Source: Paenibacillus caui (lineage in GTDB: Bacteria; Bacillota; Bacilli; Paenibacillales; Paenibacillaceae). Taken from it: a stretch of DNA of 64,000 bases. Positions within the stretch are counted from its first letter, which is position 1, and every line of letters starts with the position of its first letter. Position numbers and translations under genes: made by a program. Shown piece after piece: positions 1 to 7,237 of the stretch. Location of the stretch: contig NZ_JAIOGQ010000001.1 of NCBI RefSeq assembly GCF_019904135.1, positions 62,001 through 126,000 on the forward strand. Reading direction: 5' to 3'. Below the pieces are notes generated by a model. That model was not told the origin of the DNA and did no database searches. It was given only the letters and a program-made list of their open reading frames with translations.

Positions 1-312
1 CTCCACGATCGACGTCGCGGTTCCGCACAGCGCAGACCCGATCATAAAGACGATTATCCCGAATATGAAAAATCTCTTTCTGCCGTACATATCCGACAGC
101 TTGCCGAAGATCGGCATGCCGGCCATTTCGGCAACCATATAAGCAGAAGTTACCCATACAAATTTGTCCAGACCGCCCAGCTTGCCGACGATGTCGCCCA
201 TTGCCGTAGCCACGATGGTATTGTCCATGGAAGCCATCAGAATGCCGAGCAATAGCCCCGCCAGCACCAGGCCGGTATTATTTTTGCTTGAAGACACAAG
301 GTCACTCTCCAT
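1..312 (-). CDS. MFS drug exporter (DHA2/EmrB-QacA type), N-terminal part only
   Basis: This is the first ~104 residues of a membrane transporter whose C-terminal part lies beyond the left edge. The first helix carries the motif LLGILMASMDNTIVATAMGD, followed by the loop FGKLSDMYGRKRFF, which is the MFS motif A between helices 2 and 3. Both are typical of 14-helix proton-driven multidrug exporters such as QacA/EmrB. ATG at 312 has no clear ribosome binding site. A GTG at 297 lies 7 nt after GGAGAG and may be the true start. The gene is not in the bactofilin operon upstream: a TATAAT box and a long palindrome separate them. The substrate cannot be told from the fragment. Confidence 0.85.
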   Translation of the reverse strand, partial: MESDLVSSSKNNTGLVLAGLLLGILMASMDNTIVATAMGDIVGKLGGLDKFVWVTSAYMVAEMAGMPIFGKLSDMYGRKRFFIFGIIVFMIGSALCGTATSIVE

Positions 313-337
313 TTCTGTATCTGATCTCAACCTACTC

Positions 338-366
338 ATTATAAGGGGAACATGCCTTCGGGTAAT
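338..366 (-). promoter_or_regulatory. Putative promoter of the edge MFS gene
   Basis: On the minus strand a perfect TATAAT (338-343) is preceded, after 17 nt, by the weak hexamer ATTACC (361-366). The poor -35 box overlaps the palindrome at 363-384, as in promoters that need an activator or are blocked by a repressor. Inference from sequence only. Confidence 0.45.
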
Positions 367-384
367 CGGTCCCGGGACCGATTA
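363..384. repeat. Perfect 22-bp palindrome, probable operator
   Basis: The half-site TAATCGGTCCC is followed directly by its exact reverse complement. It sits between the stop of the bactofilin gene and the MFS start and covers the MFS -35 region. There is no T-tract next to it, so a regulator binding site is likelier than a terminator. No regulator for it is identified in the window. Confidence 0.55.
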
Positions 385-399
385 CGCTCCCAAGGCGCC

Positions 400-1035
400 C
401 TACATTTTCAGCTGCGTTCCGACTTCCGAGCGTTTATCGATTTGAAGGGAATGGCGGTATTCGATCGAGCCGATCCGGCAGCCCGGCCCAATCTCGATAT
501 GTCCGCCGCGGACGCTCTTTGCCTCGGTATTTTCCAGATAGATACGATCCCCTTCGATTTGGTCAGCCACCAAAGCGCCGCCATTATTGAAGAAGCCGGC
601 CAACGGGATCCCGCTTGTGCTTTTGACCGAAATGGAGGAGCCGCCCATTTCCCTTACGCGACTTGATCCATGAAGCTTGATCTCGATATCCTCCGCGCTG
701 AGCATGCCTCCCGTTTCCAGAGTTCCACGCAGTTTGAACTCCTCCGCCTCGCAGCCTCCAGGGATCCGGAGCTCGCCCGTTACCTTGACGGTCTCCCCTT
801 TGACACCAGGGACGGCCTCTTCCGGGCTGCCGCTGCTGCTCCGCAGTTGGAGCGTTCCCGTCACTTTGATCTCATTCGACAGAAGGCTTCCTTCAATTTC
901 GGAAGTGCCCGTACATTTGAACGTCTCGCATTTCAGGTCCCCGGTGAAGACAGCCTCGCCCATCACTTTTACTCTTCCGAACTTCCCGCCGGATGAGCTT
1001 CCCTCGCCCATAATGTTAATGTTGGATTTATTCAT
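400..1035 (-). CDS. yhbF: Bactofilin (polymer-forming cytoskeletal protein), YhbF-like
   Basis: This 211-residue cytoplasmic protein is built of short beta-strand repeats rich in G and V, such as VKVTGELRIPG, FKLRGTLETGG and CETFKCTGTSEIEG. That is the right-handed beta-helix pattern of bactofilins, which polymerise without nucleotide. It has no signal peptide or membrane segment. It is the last gene of yhbD-yhbE-yhbF, 33 nt after the second bactofilin, with GGAAGGG before the ATG. In B. subtilis the YhbE/YhbF pair is reported to be needed for flagellar hook and filament assembly, which would link this operon to the flagellar cluster in the same window. The family is clear; assigning it to YhbF rather than YhbE rests on gene order. 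Confidence 0.85.
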   Translation of the reverse strand: MNKSNINIMGEGSSSGGKFGRVKVMGEAVFTGDLKCETFKCTGTSEIEGSLLSNEIKVTGTLQLRSSSGSPEEAVPGVKGETVKVTGELRIPGGCEAEEFKLRGTLETGGMLSAEDIEIKLHGSSRVREMGGSSISVKSTSGIPLAGFFNNGGALVADQIEGDRIYLENTEAKSVRGGHIEIGPGCRIGSIEYRHSLQIDKRSEVGTQLKM

Positions 1036-1068
1036 AGAATTCCCTTCCTTCCCTCGTTTAAGACGGAT

Positions 1069-1797
1069 TTAAATTTGCCGGCGGCTCGCTACCTTAGCCT
1101 CCGGGTCCTGATCCAGCGTCTCCCTGTACTCCACCAGACGGATTTTGCAGCCGCGGCCAATAAACACGCGGGCACCGCGCACCGTATCCGCCTCCGTATC
1201 CTCGAGAAATACGTCGTCTCCTTCAATGATCCCGGCCTTCAGCCGGGGAGAGCCGCCAAAGCCAATATTTTTCCAGAAGCCTCCCCGTTCGGTTCTCCGG
1301 ACATCGATGCGTTCTCCGCCGATTTCTTGTACTGACGATAAAGTATACAGCTGGATATCGACTGCTTCGGCATTGAGCAGCCCTTCAATGTTCAAATTGC
1401 CGTTAGCCCGGAAATTCTCGCATTCCACATTGCCCCGCACGGTGACAGAGCCGTCAATTTGAATGCGCTCCCCTTCAAGCCGCCCTTCTATCTTGCATCT
1501 TCCGTTCACCTCAACCTCATTCCCGGTTACGTCTCCGCGAAGCGTAGCCATTCCGTCGACGCGGATCCGGGAACTGCGGACAGGGCCTTCGATCGTCCCC
1601 ATGCCGTTTATCGTCATCCGTTCCGCAGCCGTCAGGGTCCCTTGCATCTTCAGAGTTCCGTTCACCTCCAGGGAAAGACAATCCAGGCTGTCGGTCACCT
1701 TCGCCATTCCATCTATAGTAACGTAATCGTAGCTTCCCCCGGATGTGGTGCTCATTCCCGATATCGTTAAATCATTGCGCTGCCTACGCTCTTGCAT
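1069..1797 (-). CDS. yhbE: Bactofilin (polymer-forming cytoskeletal protein), YhbE-like
   Basis: This 242-residue paralogue of the next gene shows the same glycine-spaced beta-repeats (LEVNGTLKMQGTL, MTINGMGTIEGPV, IRVDGMATLRGDV, VEVNGRCKIEGRL). The C-terminal thirds align closely (LEDTEADTVRGA against LENTEAKSVRGG, then IGRGCKI against IGPGCRI), so the pair arose by duplication. An upstream reading frame extends it, but GGGAGG lies 7 nt before the ATG at 1797, which fixes the start. The extension would overlap yhbD. It probably co-polymerises with its neighbour at the cell membrane or division site; partnership is inferred from the B. subtilis pair. Confidence 0.85.
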   Translation of the reverse strand: MQERRQRNDLTISGMSTTSGGSYDYVTIDGMAKVTDSLDCLSLEVNGTLKMQGTLTAAERMTINGMGTIEGPVRSSRIRVDGMATLRGDVTGNEVEVNGRCKIEGRLEGERIQIDGSVTVRGNVECENFRANGNLNIEGLLNAEAVDIQLYTLSSVQEIGGERIDVRRTERGGFWKNIGFGGSPRLKAGIIEGDDVFLEDTEADTVRGARVFIGRGCKIRLVEYRETLDQDPEAKVASRRQI

Positions 1798-1823
1798 GAT
1801 CATTCCTCCCGAAAAATATTTGA

Positions 1824-2447
1824 TTACCCGATCTTTAATTTCAATTCTTCCGTGAACTGCCCCATCGGCAGCTTCAGCACCACTTTGACCCCGCTGTCGA
1901 AATACAGCTCCGAGCCGCCCCCAGCCAGCAAAAAGGCCGGAACGCCCATCTTCCGGATCAGCACCAGCTCGCAAGGCTTACCCGAAAAATGATGATAATG
2001 CTCGGTCAAAACCCCGATCAGCATTTTCCCTTCCTCGCGCGTAATGTCGCCGCTCTTCAGCAGCTTCTCAAGCACAAACAGCAGCAGCGTCTGATCGAGA
2101 TTATAGTAAGGCTGCTCCTTGCCGGCTTCCTTGAACAGCTCCAGCGAACTCTCCGAAACAATGTTTCGATCTATTAACTGATGCCGGTCAAGCTGAACCT
2201 CGCCAAGCGTGGGTGAAAACACATCCGCGAGCTCATCCAGAGACAATCCGTCCTTCATATTCAGAATCTTGTCAATCCGGGGCAAAATTTGATTTCTCGG
2301 AAAATAGGTTTCCTGACCGGTGAACGAAGACTTCCGGATAAACCATTCCTCCGGGATGAGATTTTTCCGCTTCCAGCGATATAACTGTCCATAAGAGATT
2401 CCGGTCAGGTCCAGCAGTTCTTTTTTCGAGATTAGATCTTCACTCAT
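1824..2447 (-). CDS. yhbD: YhbD-family MerR-like DNA-binding regulator
   Basis: This 207-residue protein has an N-terminal winged-helix region of MerR type (ISKKELLDLTGISYGQLYRWKRK, about residues 6-28) and a C-terminal region with no known ligand site. It matches the YhbD family of Bacillales, which precedes the bactofilin genes in B. subtilis as it does here. AGGAGG lies 7 nt before the ATG. Its own promoter (2473-2501) carries an inverted repeat inside the -35/-10 spacer, the usual position for MerR-type operators, so autoregulation of the whole operon is likely. The two bactofilin genes follow with gaps of 26 and 33 nt. Confidence 0.85.
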   Translation of the reverse strand: MSEDLISKKELLDLTGISYGQLYRWKRKNLIPEEWFIRKSSFTGQETYFPRNQILPRIDKILNMKDGLSLDELADVFSPTLGEVQLDRHQLIDRNIVSESSLELFKEAGKEQPYYNLDQTLLLFVLEKLLKSGDITREEGKMLIGVLTEHYHHFSGKPCELVLIRKMGVPAFLLAGGGSELYFDSGVKVVLKLPMGQFTEELKLKIG

Positions 2448-2472
2448 GACATGACCTCCTTAAGATGAATTC

Positions 2473-2501
2473 AGTGTAACATAACATTGTTACGTCGTAA
2501 A
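2473..2501 (-). promoter_or_regulatory. yhbDEF promoter with operator in the spacer
   Basis: The minus strand reads TTTACG (2496-2501), a 17-nt spacer and TACACT (2473-2478). An inverted repeat GTAAC-N8-GTTAC (2476-2493) fills the spacer. MerR-family proteins act on such sites, and the first gene encodes a MerR-like protein. Promoter and repeat are seen; binding is inferred. Confidence 0.55.
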
Positions 2502-2571
2502 GGCGAAACAAACCGGTGACCGCTGAGAACCTGATTCTTCACCCAAGAAATGAAAATCATTGCCCACCCCA

Positions 2572-2630
2572 TTTACACTGTGGAAAAAATATGCTATTTT
2601 AAAACATGTAATTTCGAAAGTTATCGAAAT
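2572..2630 (+). promoter_or_regulatory. Promoter and operator of the ArsR-MFS operon
   Basis: TTTACA (2572-2577) and TATTTT (2595-2600) are spaced by 17 nt. Just downstream, over the expected transcription start, lies the perfect inverted repeat ATTTCGA-N6-TCGAAAT (2611-2630). A repressor bound there would block transcription. The ArsR-type product of the next gene is the obvious candidate. Confidence 0.65.
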
Positions 2631-2667
2631 ATAGAATTATTCTGTAAGAAAAGGGACTGGTTTACGC

Positions 2668-2958
2668 ATGGCACTGACCGACGCCGAAATGAAACAAGCC
2701 GTTAAAATCCACAAAGCGCTGGGCGAACCGACCCGGTTTAAAATCATGCAAGTTTTAGCCAAACAGCAAACCACTGGTATGTGTTGTTCAAAGCTTCGCG
2801 CGTACATTGAGGATGTGGCGGTCTCCACGCTGTCCCATCATTTGAAACAGCTTGCCGAGTGCGGACTGATTGATTTTCGGAAGGATGGCACCTACATTTA
2901 TTACAGAGTCAATTCGGAGACGGCCCAAAAGTTTATCCCCTATATTCTGGAGGATTGA
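2668..2958 (+). CDS. ArsR-family winged-helix transcriptional repressor
   Basis: This 96-residue protein has a single ArsR/SmtB-type winged helix: KIHKALGEPTRFKIMQVLAK (about residues 14-33), a recognition region AVSTLSHHLKQLAECGLI (51-68) and the wing FRKDGTYIYYRV. Two adjacent cysteines (GMCCSKL) occupy the place of the ELCVCDL metal loop of arsenic and cadmium sensors, but the classical spacing is absent, so metal sensing is not assured. It is the first gene of a two-gene operon with an MFS exporter 64 nt downstream and probably represses it through the ATTTCGA inverted repeat. Confidence 0.88.
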   Translation: MALTDAEMKQAVKIHKALGEPTRFKIMQVLAKQQTTGMCCSKLRAYIEDVAVSTLSHHLKQLAECGLIDFRKDGTYIYYRVNSETAQKFIPYILED

Positions 2959-2980
2959 ACTGTCTCTTTTTTTATTTTAT

Positions 2981-3001
2981 ATTTCGATATTTCTAAAAAT
3001 A
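2981..3001 (+). promoter_or_regulatory. Possible second ArsR half-site before the MFS gene
   Basis: The seven-base half-site ATTTCGA of the main operator recurs here, followed by an imperfect partner (TCTAAAAAT). It lies between the repressor gene and the exporter. The match is short and the region AT-rich. Confidence 0.3.
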
Positions 3002-3022
3002 TAGCAAAAGGAGTCCTTCCCC

Positions 3023-4432
3023 ATGCTGAGTAAGCGCAAAAGTATGTTTTTAATGTTCACCCTTTGTTATCTTGTTCTGCTCGGTGTCACCAATGCGGTG
3101 TTGTTTAACGTAGCTCTGCCTCGGATTACAGAAGAATTGCATGCACATGCGGAACGGGTCAGTTGGATCGTCATCGGATATACAATGATGATCGCGATTG
3201 GCGCGAACACGTATGGCAATCTGGCGGACCGGTTCAGCCTCAAAAGGCTGCTGCTCGTCGGCATCGGACTTTTCCTCGCCGGATCGGTTCTCGGGAGCGT
3301 CGCCCACCAGTTCGGCCTGATCCTGACGGCGCGTCTGCTTCAGTCCGGCGGCGGCTCGTCGTTTATCGCCCTGTCCATGATTGCGGCAAGCCGCCTCATT
3401 CACCCTGACAAAAGGCCGCTCGCCCTTACCCTGATCAGCTCCGCGATTGCCCTCGGCTCCGGAACGGGCCTGCTCGTCGGCGGCTTTATGACGCAAATGT
3501 TCGGCTGGCACTCGCTGTTCCTCCTGATGTTTATTGTGGTCCTGGCCTTTATCTCCCTCCTGATCATCATGCCGAAGGATGCGAAGGAACATGGCACCCC
3601 GGCCCGGAAGAACATCCATCCGTTTGATACTTTTGGGGCATTGCTGACATCCGCTTTTATCATCACATTGCTGCTTGGCATCAATATGCGCCTTTATCTG
3701 CTTGTTCTGTCCGCAGCTCTGCTTGTCGCGATCTTGTACTGGATGCCGCGCGCCGCGCAGCCTTTCATCCGCATGGATCTGCTAAAGAACACTTCCTATT
3801 TGCGCATGCTTGTCATCGGATTTATCAACAACATGACGGTTGTCGCCGCGGTCTTCCTGCTGCCCCAGCGTCTATCCCAAAACATGAACAATTCCATGTC
3901 CATGATCGGGGTTGTTTTGTTCACAGGCGCCATGTTCTCGTTCCTTACGACTTTTGCGGGCGGGAAGGTGGCAGCCAAAGTCAGCAGCACCTCTTTAACC
4001 GTGATAGCCAGTCTTTTGTCCCTGGCCGGGTACCTGGTCTTGGGACTTGTCTCCAGCACAGGATTGACCGCTACCCTGCTGCCTCTGATTGCCGTTTATA
4101 TCGGCTACGCCGCACTGCAGGTCAGTTTGAATATCATGGTGCCTGATACGATCCAGGCGAAGGAGCATATGGGCGCCGGACTCGGGCTTTACAATCAGGT
4201 CAATTTCGTAGGCATGGCCTTTGGACCCGCTCTTGCCGGGCGGATTCTGGAAATATCAGCCCATGATTACTCTTTCATCCTGATCCTGCTCGGAGCGCTG
4301 TTTATCGTGCCAATTCTGATCGCCTGCGCAAAAAAAGACGGTGTCCACAAAGCTGATGCCTGCAGCCGTCCAGAAGCTGGACCGGAAAAATTGCGTGAAA
4401 ACAGAAGGATGATTCGTTTCCCGGGTCGTTGA
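3023..4432 (+). CDS. MFS efflux transporter, 14-helix Tet(L)/DHA2-like
   Basis: This 469-residue integral membrane protein resembles the Tet(K)/Tet(L) layout. Helix 1 carries NAVLFNVALPRITEEL, the helix 2-3 loop reads YGNLADRFSLKRLLLVG (MFS motif A), and ARLLQSGGGSSFIALSMIAA plus SAIALGSGTGLLVGGF match motifs B and C of drug antiporters. A basic hydrophilic tail follows the last helix. AAGGAG lies 9 nt before the ATG. It forms an operon with the ArsR-type repressor, so it is probably induced by the compound it exports. The substrate (tetracycline, other drug or metal complex) cannot be read from sequence. Confidence 0.85.
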   Translation: MLSKRKSMFLMFTLCYLVLLGVTNAVLFNVALPRITEELHAHAERVSWIVIGYTMMIAIGANTYGNLADRFSLKRLLLVGIGLFLAGSVLGSVAHQFGLILTARLLQSGGGSSFIALSMIAASRLIHPDKRPLALTLISSAIALGSGTGLLVGGFMTQMFGWHSLFLLMFIVVLAFISLLIIMPKDAKEHGTPARKNIHPFDTFGALLTSAFIITLLLGINMRLYLLVLSAALLVAILYWMPRAAQPFIRMDLLKNTSYLRMLVIGFINNMTVVAAVFLLPQRLSQNMNNSMSMIGVVLFTGAMFSFLTTFAGGKVAAKVSSTSLTVIASLLSLAGYLVLGLVSSTGLTATLLPLIAVYIGYAALQVSLNIMVPDTIQAKEHMGAGLGLYNQVNFVGMAFGPALAGRILEISAHDYSFILILLGALFIVPILIACAKKDGVHKADACSRPEAGPEKLRENRRMIRFPGR

Positions 4433-4457
4433 GGTATATTTTGTAATATGCTATGAT
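4429..4457 (+). promoter_or_regulatory. Promoter of the small RNA
   Basis: TTGAGG (4429-4434), a 17-nt spacer and TATGAT (4452-4457) form a good sigma-A promoter pointing away from the MFS gene. The -35 box overlaps that gene's stop codon. Transcription should start near 4464, just ahead of three consecutive hairpins. Confidence 0.6.
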
Positions 4458-4463
4458 AAAATT

Positions 4464-4595
4464 AGTTAAGGAGCCGTGCAGCAACACGGACTCCCAAGTA
4501 CACTTACCGCTTTAAAGAGCGGTCGGCTGTGGAAAAGATGTTACGATCGAAATAGACCGCGTCCTTTGCCGAGGGCGGTCTATTTCTTTGTGTTT
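4464..4595 (+). ncRNA. Small structured RNA, type I antitoxin-like
   Basis: About 130 nt follow a good promoter and end in a strong hairpin, AATAGACCGC (4551-4560) pairing with GCGGTCTATT (4575-4584), then a T-rich stretch. Inside are two further perfect hairpins: GGAGCCGTG with CACGG-A-CTCC (4470-4494), and ACCGCT with AGCGGT (4506-4523). From memory this set of hairpins resembles the RNA antisense to the tail of holin-like toxin genes in Bacillales type I toxin-antitoxin loci. No toxin frame is found opposite it; the S41 peptidase gene ends there instead. An orphan antitoxin RNA is therefore the working guess. Confidence 0.5.
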
Positions 4596-4655
4596 CGATT
4601 AATCCCCCTTCGCGGGAGACTTGGCGACCGTTCTGTTTTTAGCCGGTTTCATGTA

Positions 4656-5978
4656 CTACTCTTTCACCGATTCCAGTCGTTTAACTGTCGCTATAGCCGG
4701 ATCCAGATCACTAGGTCCTATTGGAAATACATCAGACACAACGTCCGGCTGGATCTTAACCTCTTCATCTGCCGCACCATGAGAATTCAATCCAAATGTC
4801 AATTCCAATCGGAACATATAGCCGCTGTTAGGCAATGAGGGAAGCGCTCCCTCCCAGCCTATTCCGTCCCCTCCCGTTTGTTCGCCAACCAATGTTGCCC
4901 AACCCGTTTCTTTGGCAAAATTCGCCCATGCCTCCGCCGAAGAGGCAACCTGATGATCGACCAAGAGATAGATTTTTCCCTTAAAACCTACAGAATCTAT
5001 CGGAGCAATTGTCTGGACATTCTTGCTAAAGTTATTAAAGTCAGTGAACGCCTCCGGCGGAAGCTGATCCAAATGCTCTTGGTTCAACCGGTCTATGGGG
5101 TGAAGATTATAATAATCGCCGAGTTTGGCTTTAATGTAAGGTTCTGAGAAAGGGGTTACCCGATATAATAAATATTCCGTCCAGGTCACCGGTTTGTTCA
5201 CCAGCATGGGAACAAGGTAATTGTACCAATAGGTGCTGTCGCCGCCTCTATTGCCGCGAATATCAATAATAAGCGCGTTGTAATTTTTGATTTGCTGGAG
5301 GAATGGCTTAATAACCTTCATATCGCTATTGATTCCAACTAAAGCGGGGACACGCATATATGCCAGCTTATTCTTCTCGATAATTTCAGTCGTCACAAGA
5401 GGATCGGACTCTACAGTTACCGGGGTGTAATAAAAACTAACCTTTTTTTGGGCATAACGATCCACAACCGTCTTTTTGTTCAGTTCAGCAAGCCAAGGTT
5501 CATGGTATTTCTTCTGCTCATCTCTCGTGAAAATTTCCTTGTATAACTTGTAATCATCAAGGTGAAGCATCGTCGTATGTCCATTATGCAAATCCCGAAG
5601 GATAAAAGTCAGATAACTAAAAAAATCCGAATCATCCTTGGAACTTTTAATTTTCGCTATGTATTTCTCTTTATTGGCCAGCCAATCCACCCCGGTCAGT
5701 CTTTGATTCACTTTCAAAAACGGGTAATTGTCCTTGATCAAATTGTACATGTATTCGAAATCTTCTAGTTTTTGTTCGGTGGTGAGCGGGGCTAGTACAG
5801 GTTGTTGATTAGGCTCCTGGGATGTTTGCTGAATGCTTGTAACCATCGCGCTCTCGTTCGTGGTTGCCGCAGGCTCCGCTTCTTTTCTACTGATGAAATT
5901 GACGTAAAACAACGTTGAGACTAGACAGAACATGAAGACAATAACAATAGTGGTTAGCAGACGTTTGTTTAACTTCAT
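4656..5978 (-). CDS. S41-family peptidase, membrane-anchored
   Basis: This 440-residue protein has an N-terminal membrane anchor (LLTTIVIVFMFCLVSTLFYV) and an extracellular S41 domain. Visible motifs are LRDLHNGHTTM (candidate catalytic His), LIIDIRGNRGG (substrate cradle) and DHQVASSAEAWANFA (candidate nucleophile Ser). GEQTGGDG stands where CtpA-type proteases have the Lys of the Ser-Lys dyad, so a tricorn/IRBP-like mechanism using His is more likely. No PDZ domain is seen. GGAGG lies 7 nt before the ATG at 5978, which excludes a five-residue extension. It is one of two intact paralogues flanking the decayed copies and the cysteine-rich peptide genes. Processing of those peptides is a guess from proximity. 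Confidence 0.8.
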   Translation of the reverse strand: MKLNKRLLTTIVIVFMFCLVSTLFYVNFISRKEAEPAATTNESAMVTSIQQTSQEPNQQPVLAPLTTEQKLEDFEYMYNLIKDNYPFLKVNQRLTGVDWLANKEKYIAKIKSSKDDSDFFSYLTFILRDLHNGHTTMLHLDDYKLYKEIFTRDEQKKYHEPWLAELNKKTVVDRYAQKKVSFYYTPVTVESDPLVTTEIIEKNKLAYMRVPALVGINSDMKVIKPFLQQIKNYNALIIDIRGNRGGDSTYWYNYLVPMLVNKPVTWTEYLLYRVTPFSEPYIKAKLGDYYNLHPIDRLNQEHLDQLPPEAFTDFNNFSKNVQTIAPIDSVGFKGKIYLLVDHQVASSAEAWANFAKETGWATLVGEQTGGDGIGWEGALPSLPNSGYMFRLELTFGLNSHGAADEEVKIQPDVVSDVFPIGPSDLDPAIATVKRLESVKE

Positions 5979-5999
5979 TCTCCTTCCTCCCATATAAAG

Positions 6000-6430
6000 T
6001 TATTTTCCAAGCCGTTCTGCATCAGCTTTCAATACTGCTTGTACGGCAGGGTCATCTGTCAGCGGCAAAACAGGTGGTCCAGGAGCGAATACATCCGGGA
6101 TTATCTTCACTTCATCATCGACTGATCCATCATATTTCAAACCGAACGTAAGCTGTAGTTTAAAAAGATAACCGCTATTAGGCAAGGCTGCATAGGAACC
6201 TCTCCCATCCAATCCCGTCTCCTCTGATTTTATCTCCTACCACGGTTGCCCATTAGACACCGTCAACTATTTGTTCAGCAGAGACGTAATACATGGATAG
6301 GCAACTTTATTATATTGAATGATCTATTTCTTTCATCACTTTGGAGTATGTTGCAGCAGAGAAAATGTTTTGCATCCCGGATGTGCCTGCTGTTCTCCTG
6401 AAATATCGATCCAGTTATCTATTCATACTA
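6000..6430 (-). pseudogene. Decayed S41 peptidase copy 1
   Basis: The last ~70 codons (6000-6212) are open and almost identical to the end of the intact copy at 8441 (GSYAALPNSGY, LQLTFGLKYDGS, DDPAVQAVLKA). Upstream the frame is broken. After a deletion, 6270-6420 still matches the stretch at 9130-9290 of the intact gene (for example CATCACTTTGGA and GCAGCAGAGAAAAT), with many substitutions. The remnant lies 22 nt from the start of the intact S41 gene at 5978 and is not expected to make a working enzyme. Confidence 0.8.
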
Positions 6431-6459
6431 TTCTCCTTCAACTTTTTCACCTTAATCCG

Positions 6460-6494
6460 TTTATAAAAGAACTCGAATGCACAAAACATTCGAG
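6460..6494 (-). terminator. Terminator of cysteine-rich peptide gene A
   Basis: On the minus strand CTCGAATG and CATTCGAG form an 8-bp stem around a 7-nt loop, followed by TTCTTTTAT. It lies about 40 nt after the stop of the peptide gene, so that gene can be a one-gene transcript. Confidence 0.55.
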
Positions 6495-6531
6495 CATGAA
6501 TCGCAGTGATCTTACAATTTTTAGAAGAGCA

Positions 6532-6714
6532 TTATTTCGTTGTGTACGTATATGGAGAAGCCTTTGTTACACAAACTTGTCCCCAACAGTAACTTGGACA
6601 AGTTTGTGTTGCACACTTCCAAGTACATTGTGGCCATTGTGGCGGATAATCAAGTCCAAAGCAATCACACGTACTCTTAGTTTCAGCCCCCATTGGATTA
6701 ACAAGAAAATCCAT
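6532..6714 (-). CDS. Seven-cysteine small peptide A (possible secreted or RiPP-like peptide)
   Basis: This 60-residue peptide has no recognised family. It begins MDFLVNPMGAETKS and then carries seven cysteines with spacing C-x-C-x11-C-x3-C-x4-C-x3-C-x4-C, ending in a Tyr/Thr-rich tail (PYTYTTK). AAGGAGG sits 8 nt before the ATG. A paralogue at 7803 keeps the start (MDFLVN), the tail and all seven cysteines but varies in the middle, so the protein is under selection. No classical Sec signal peptide is present. A short leader plus Cys/Thr/Ser-rich core resembles bacteriocin or RiPP precursors, yet no lanthionine, radical-SAM or transporter gene is adjacent. S41 peptidases are the only recognisable partners. 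Function unknown. Confidence 0.75.
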   Translation of the reverse strand: MDFLVNPMGAETKSTCDCFGLDYPPQWPQCTWKCATQTCPSYCWGQVCVTKASPYTYTTK

Positions 6715-6783
6715 CTTGAATTCCTCCTTAGATTCTATTTATTATGAAAACTTCCCTTACACTTAAATTCGACAAAAAAGGCG

Positions 6784-7048
6784 CTAAACCCTTGCTGTTA
6801 CTGGATTTTTCTTTCGTTCAGCAAGCCCTACATAATGGTGAAAAATACGCCACATCGGCGTATCATGTTCCCTAAGCTCGCGAATCGTAAGCTTTGCAGG
6901 GTTTTCCACACATTGGACAAGCGAATGTAGCTCCCCTCTCGAAATCAAGAAATAAATGCCACGCCTGATCCTTGTCGTCAAATTCAATGTAGGTCAGTTT
7001 CCATGGTTCTTCCAACTGCAAAACCACTTTAAAAATGTCCGCAATCAT
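6784..7048 (-). pseudogene. ISL3-family transposase remnant (N-terminal zinc finger)
   Basis: From ATG 7048 a 58-codon frame reads MIADIFKVVLQLEEPWKLTY and later FERGATFACPMCGKPCKAYD, then stops (6872-6874). The motif CPMCG-x2-C is the zf-ISL3 zinc finger at the start of ISL3-family transposases. Traces continue in another frame (DTPMWRIFHHYVGLAERKK), where the family has its DTRxRTWRHL region. The catalytic part is missing and no terminal inverted repeats were found, so the element is dead. It lies between the two cysteine-rich peptide units and may have taken part in their duplication. Confidence 0.7.
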
Positions 7049-7237
7049 GTTACCCTTACTGCTTAATGAAGTTCACATAGTCATTCCGCTCCTATTAACG
7101 TATTACTGAGCAGTATGACTATTTATCTATTGTTCAGACTGTTAGCCATAAATTATAGCGAGGAAGCAGAATTTCTCTTTCATTACGCCTTCTCCTTTTA
7201 ACAACTAGGGTAATCATCTGAAAGAAAGATTACTAAG

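Noticed and set aside
4602-4653. Toxin frame partner for the small RNA
   Set aside because: The only short minus-strand frame there (about 17 codons, Lys/Pro-rich) is not hydrophobic and does not resemble a holin-like toxin.
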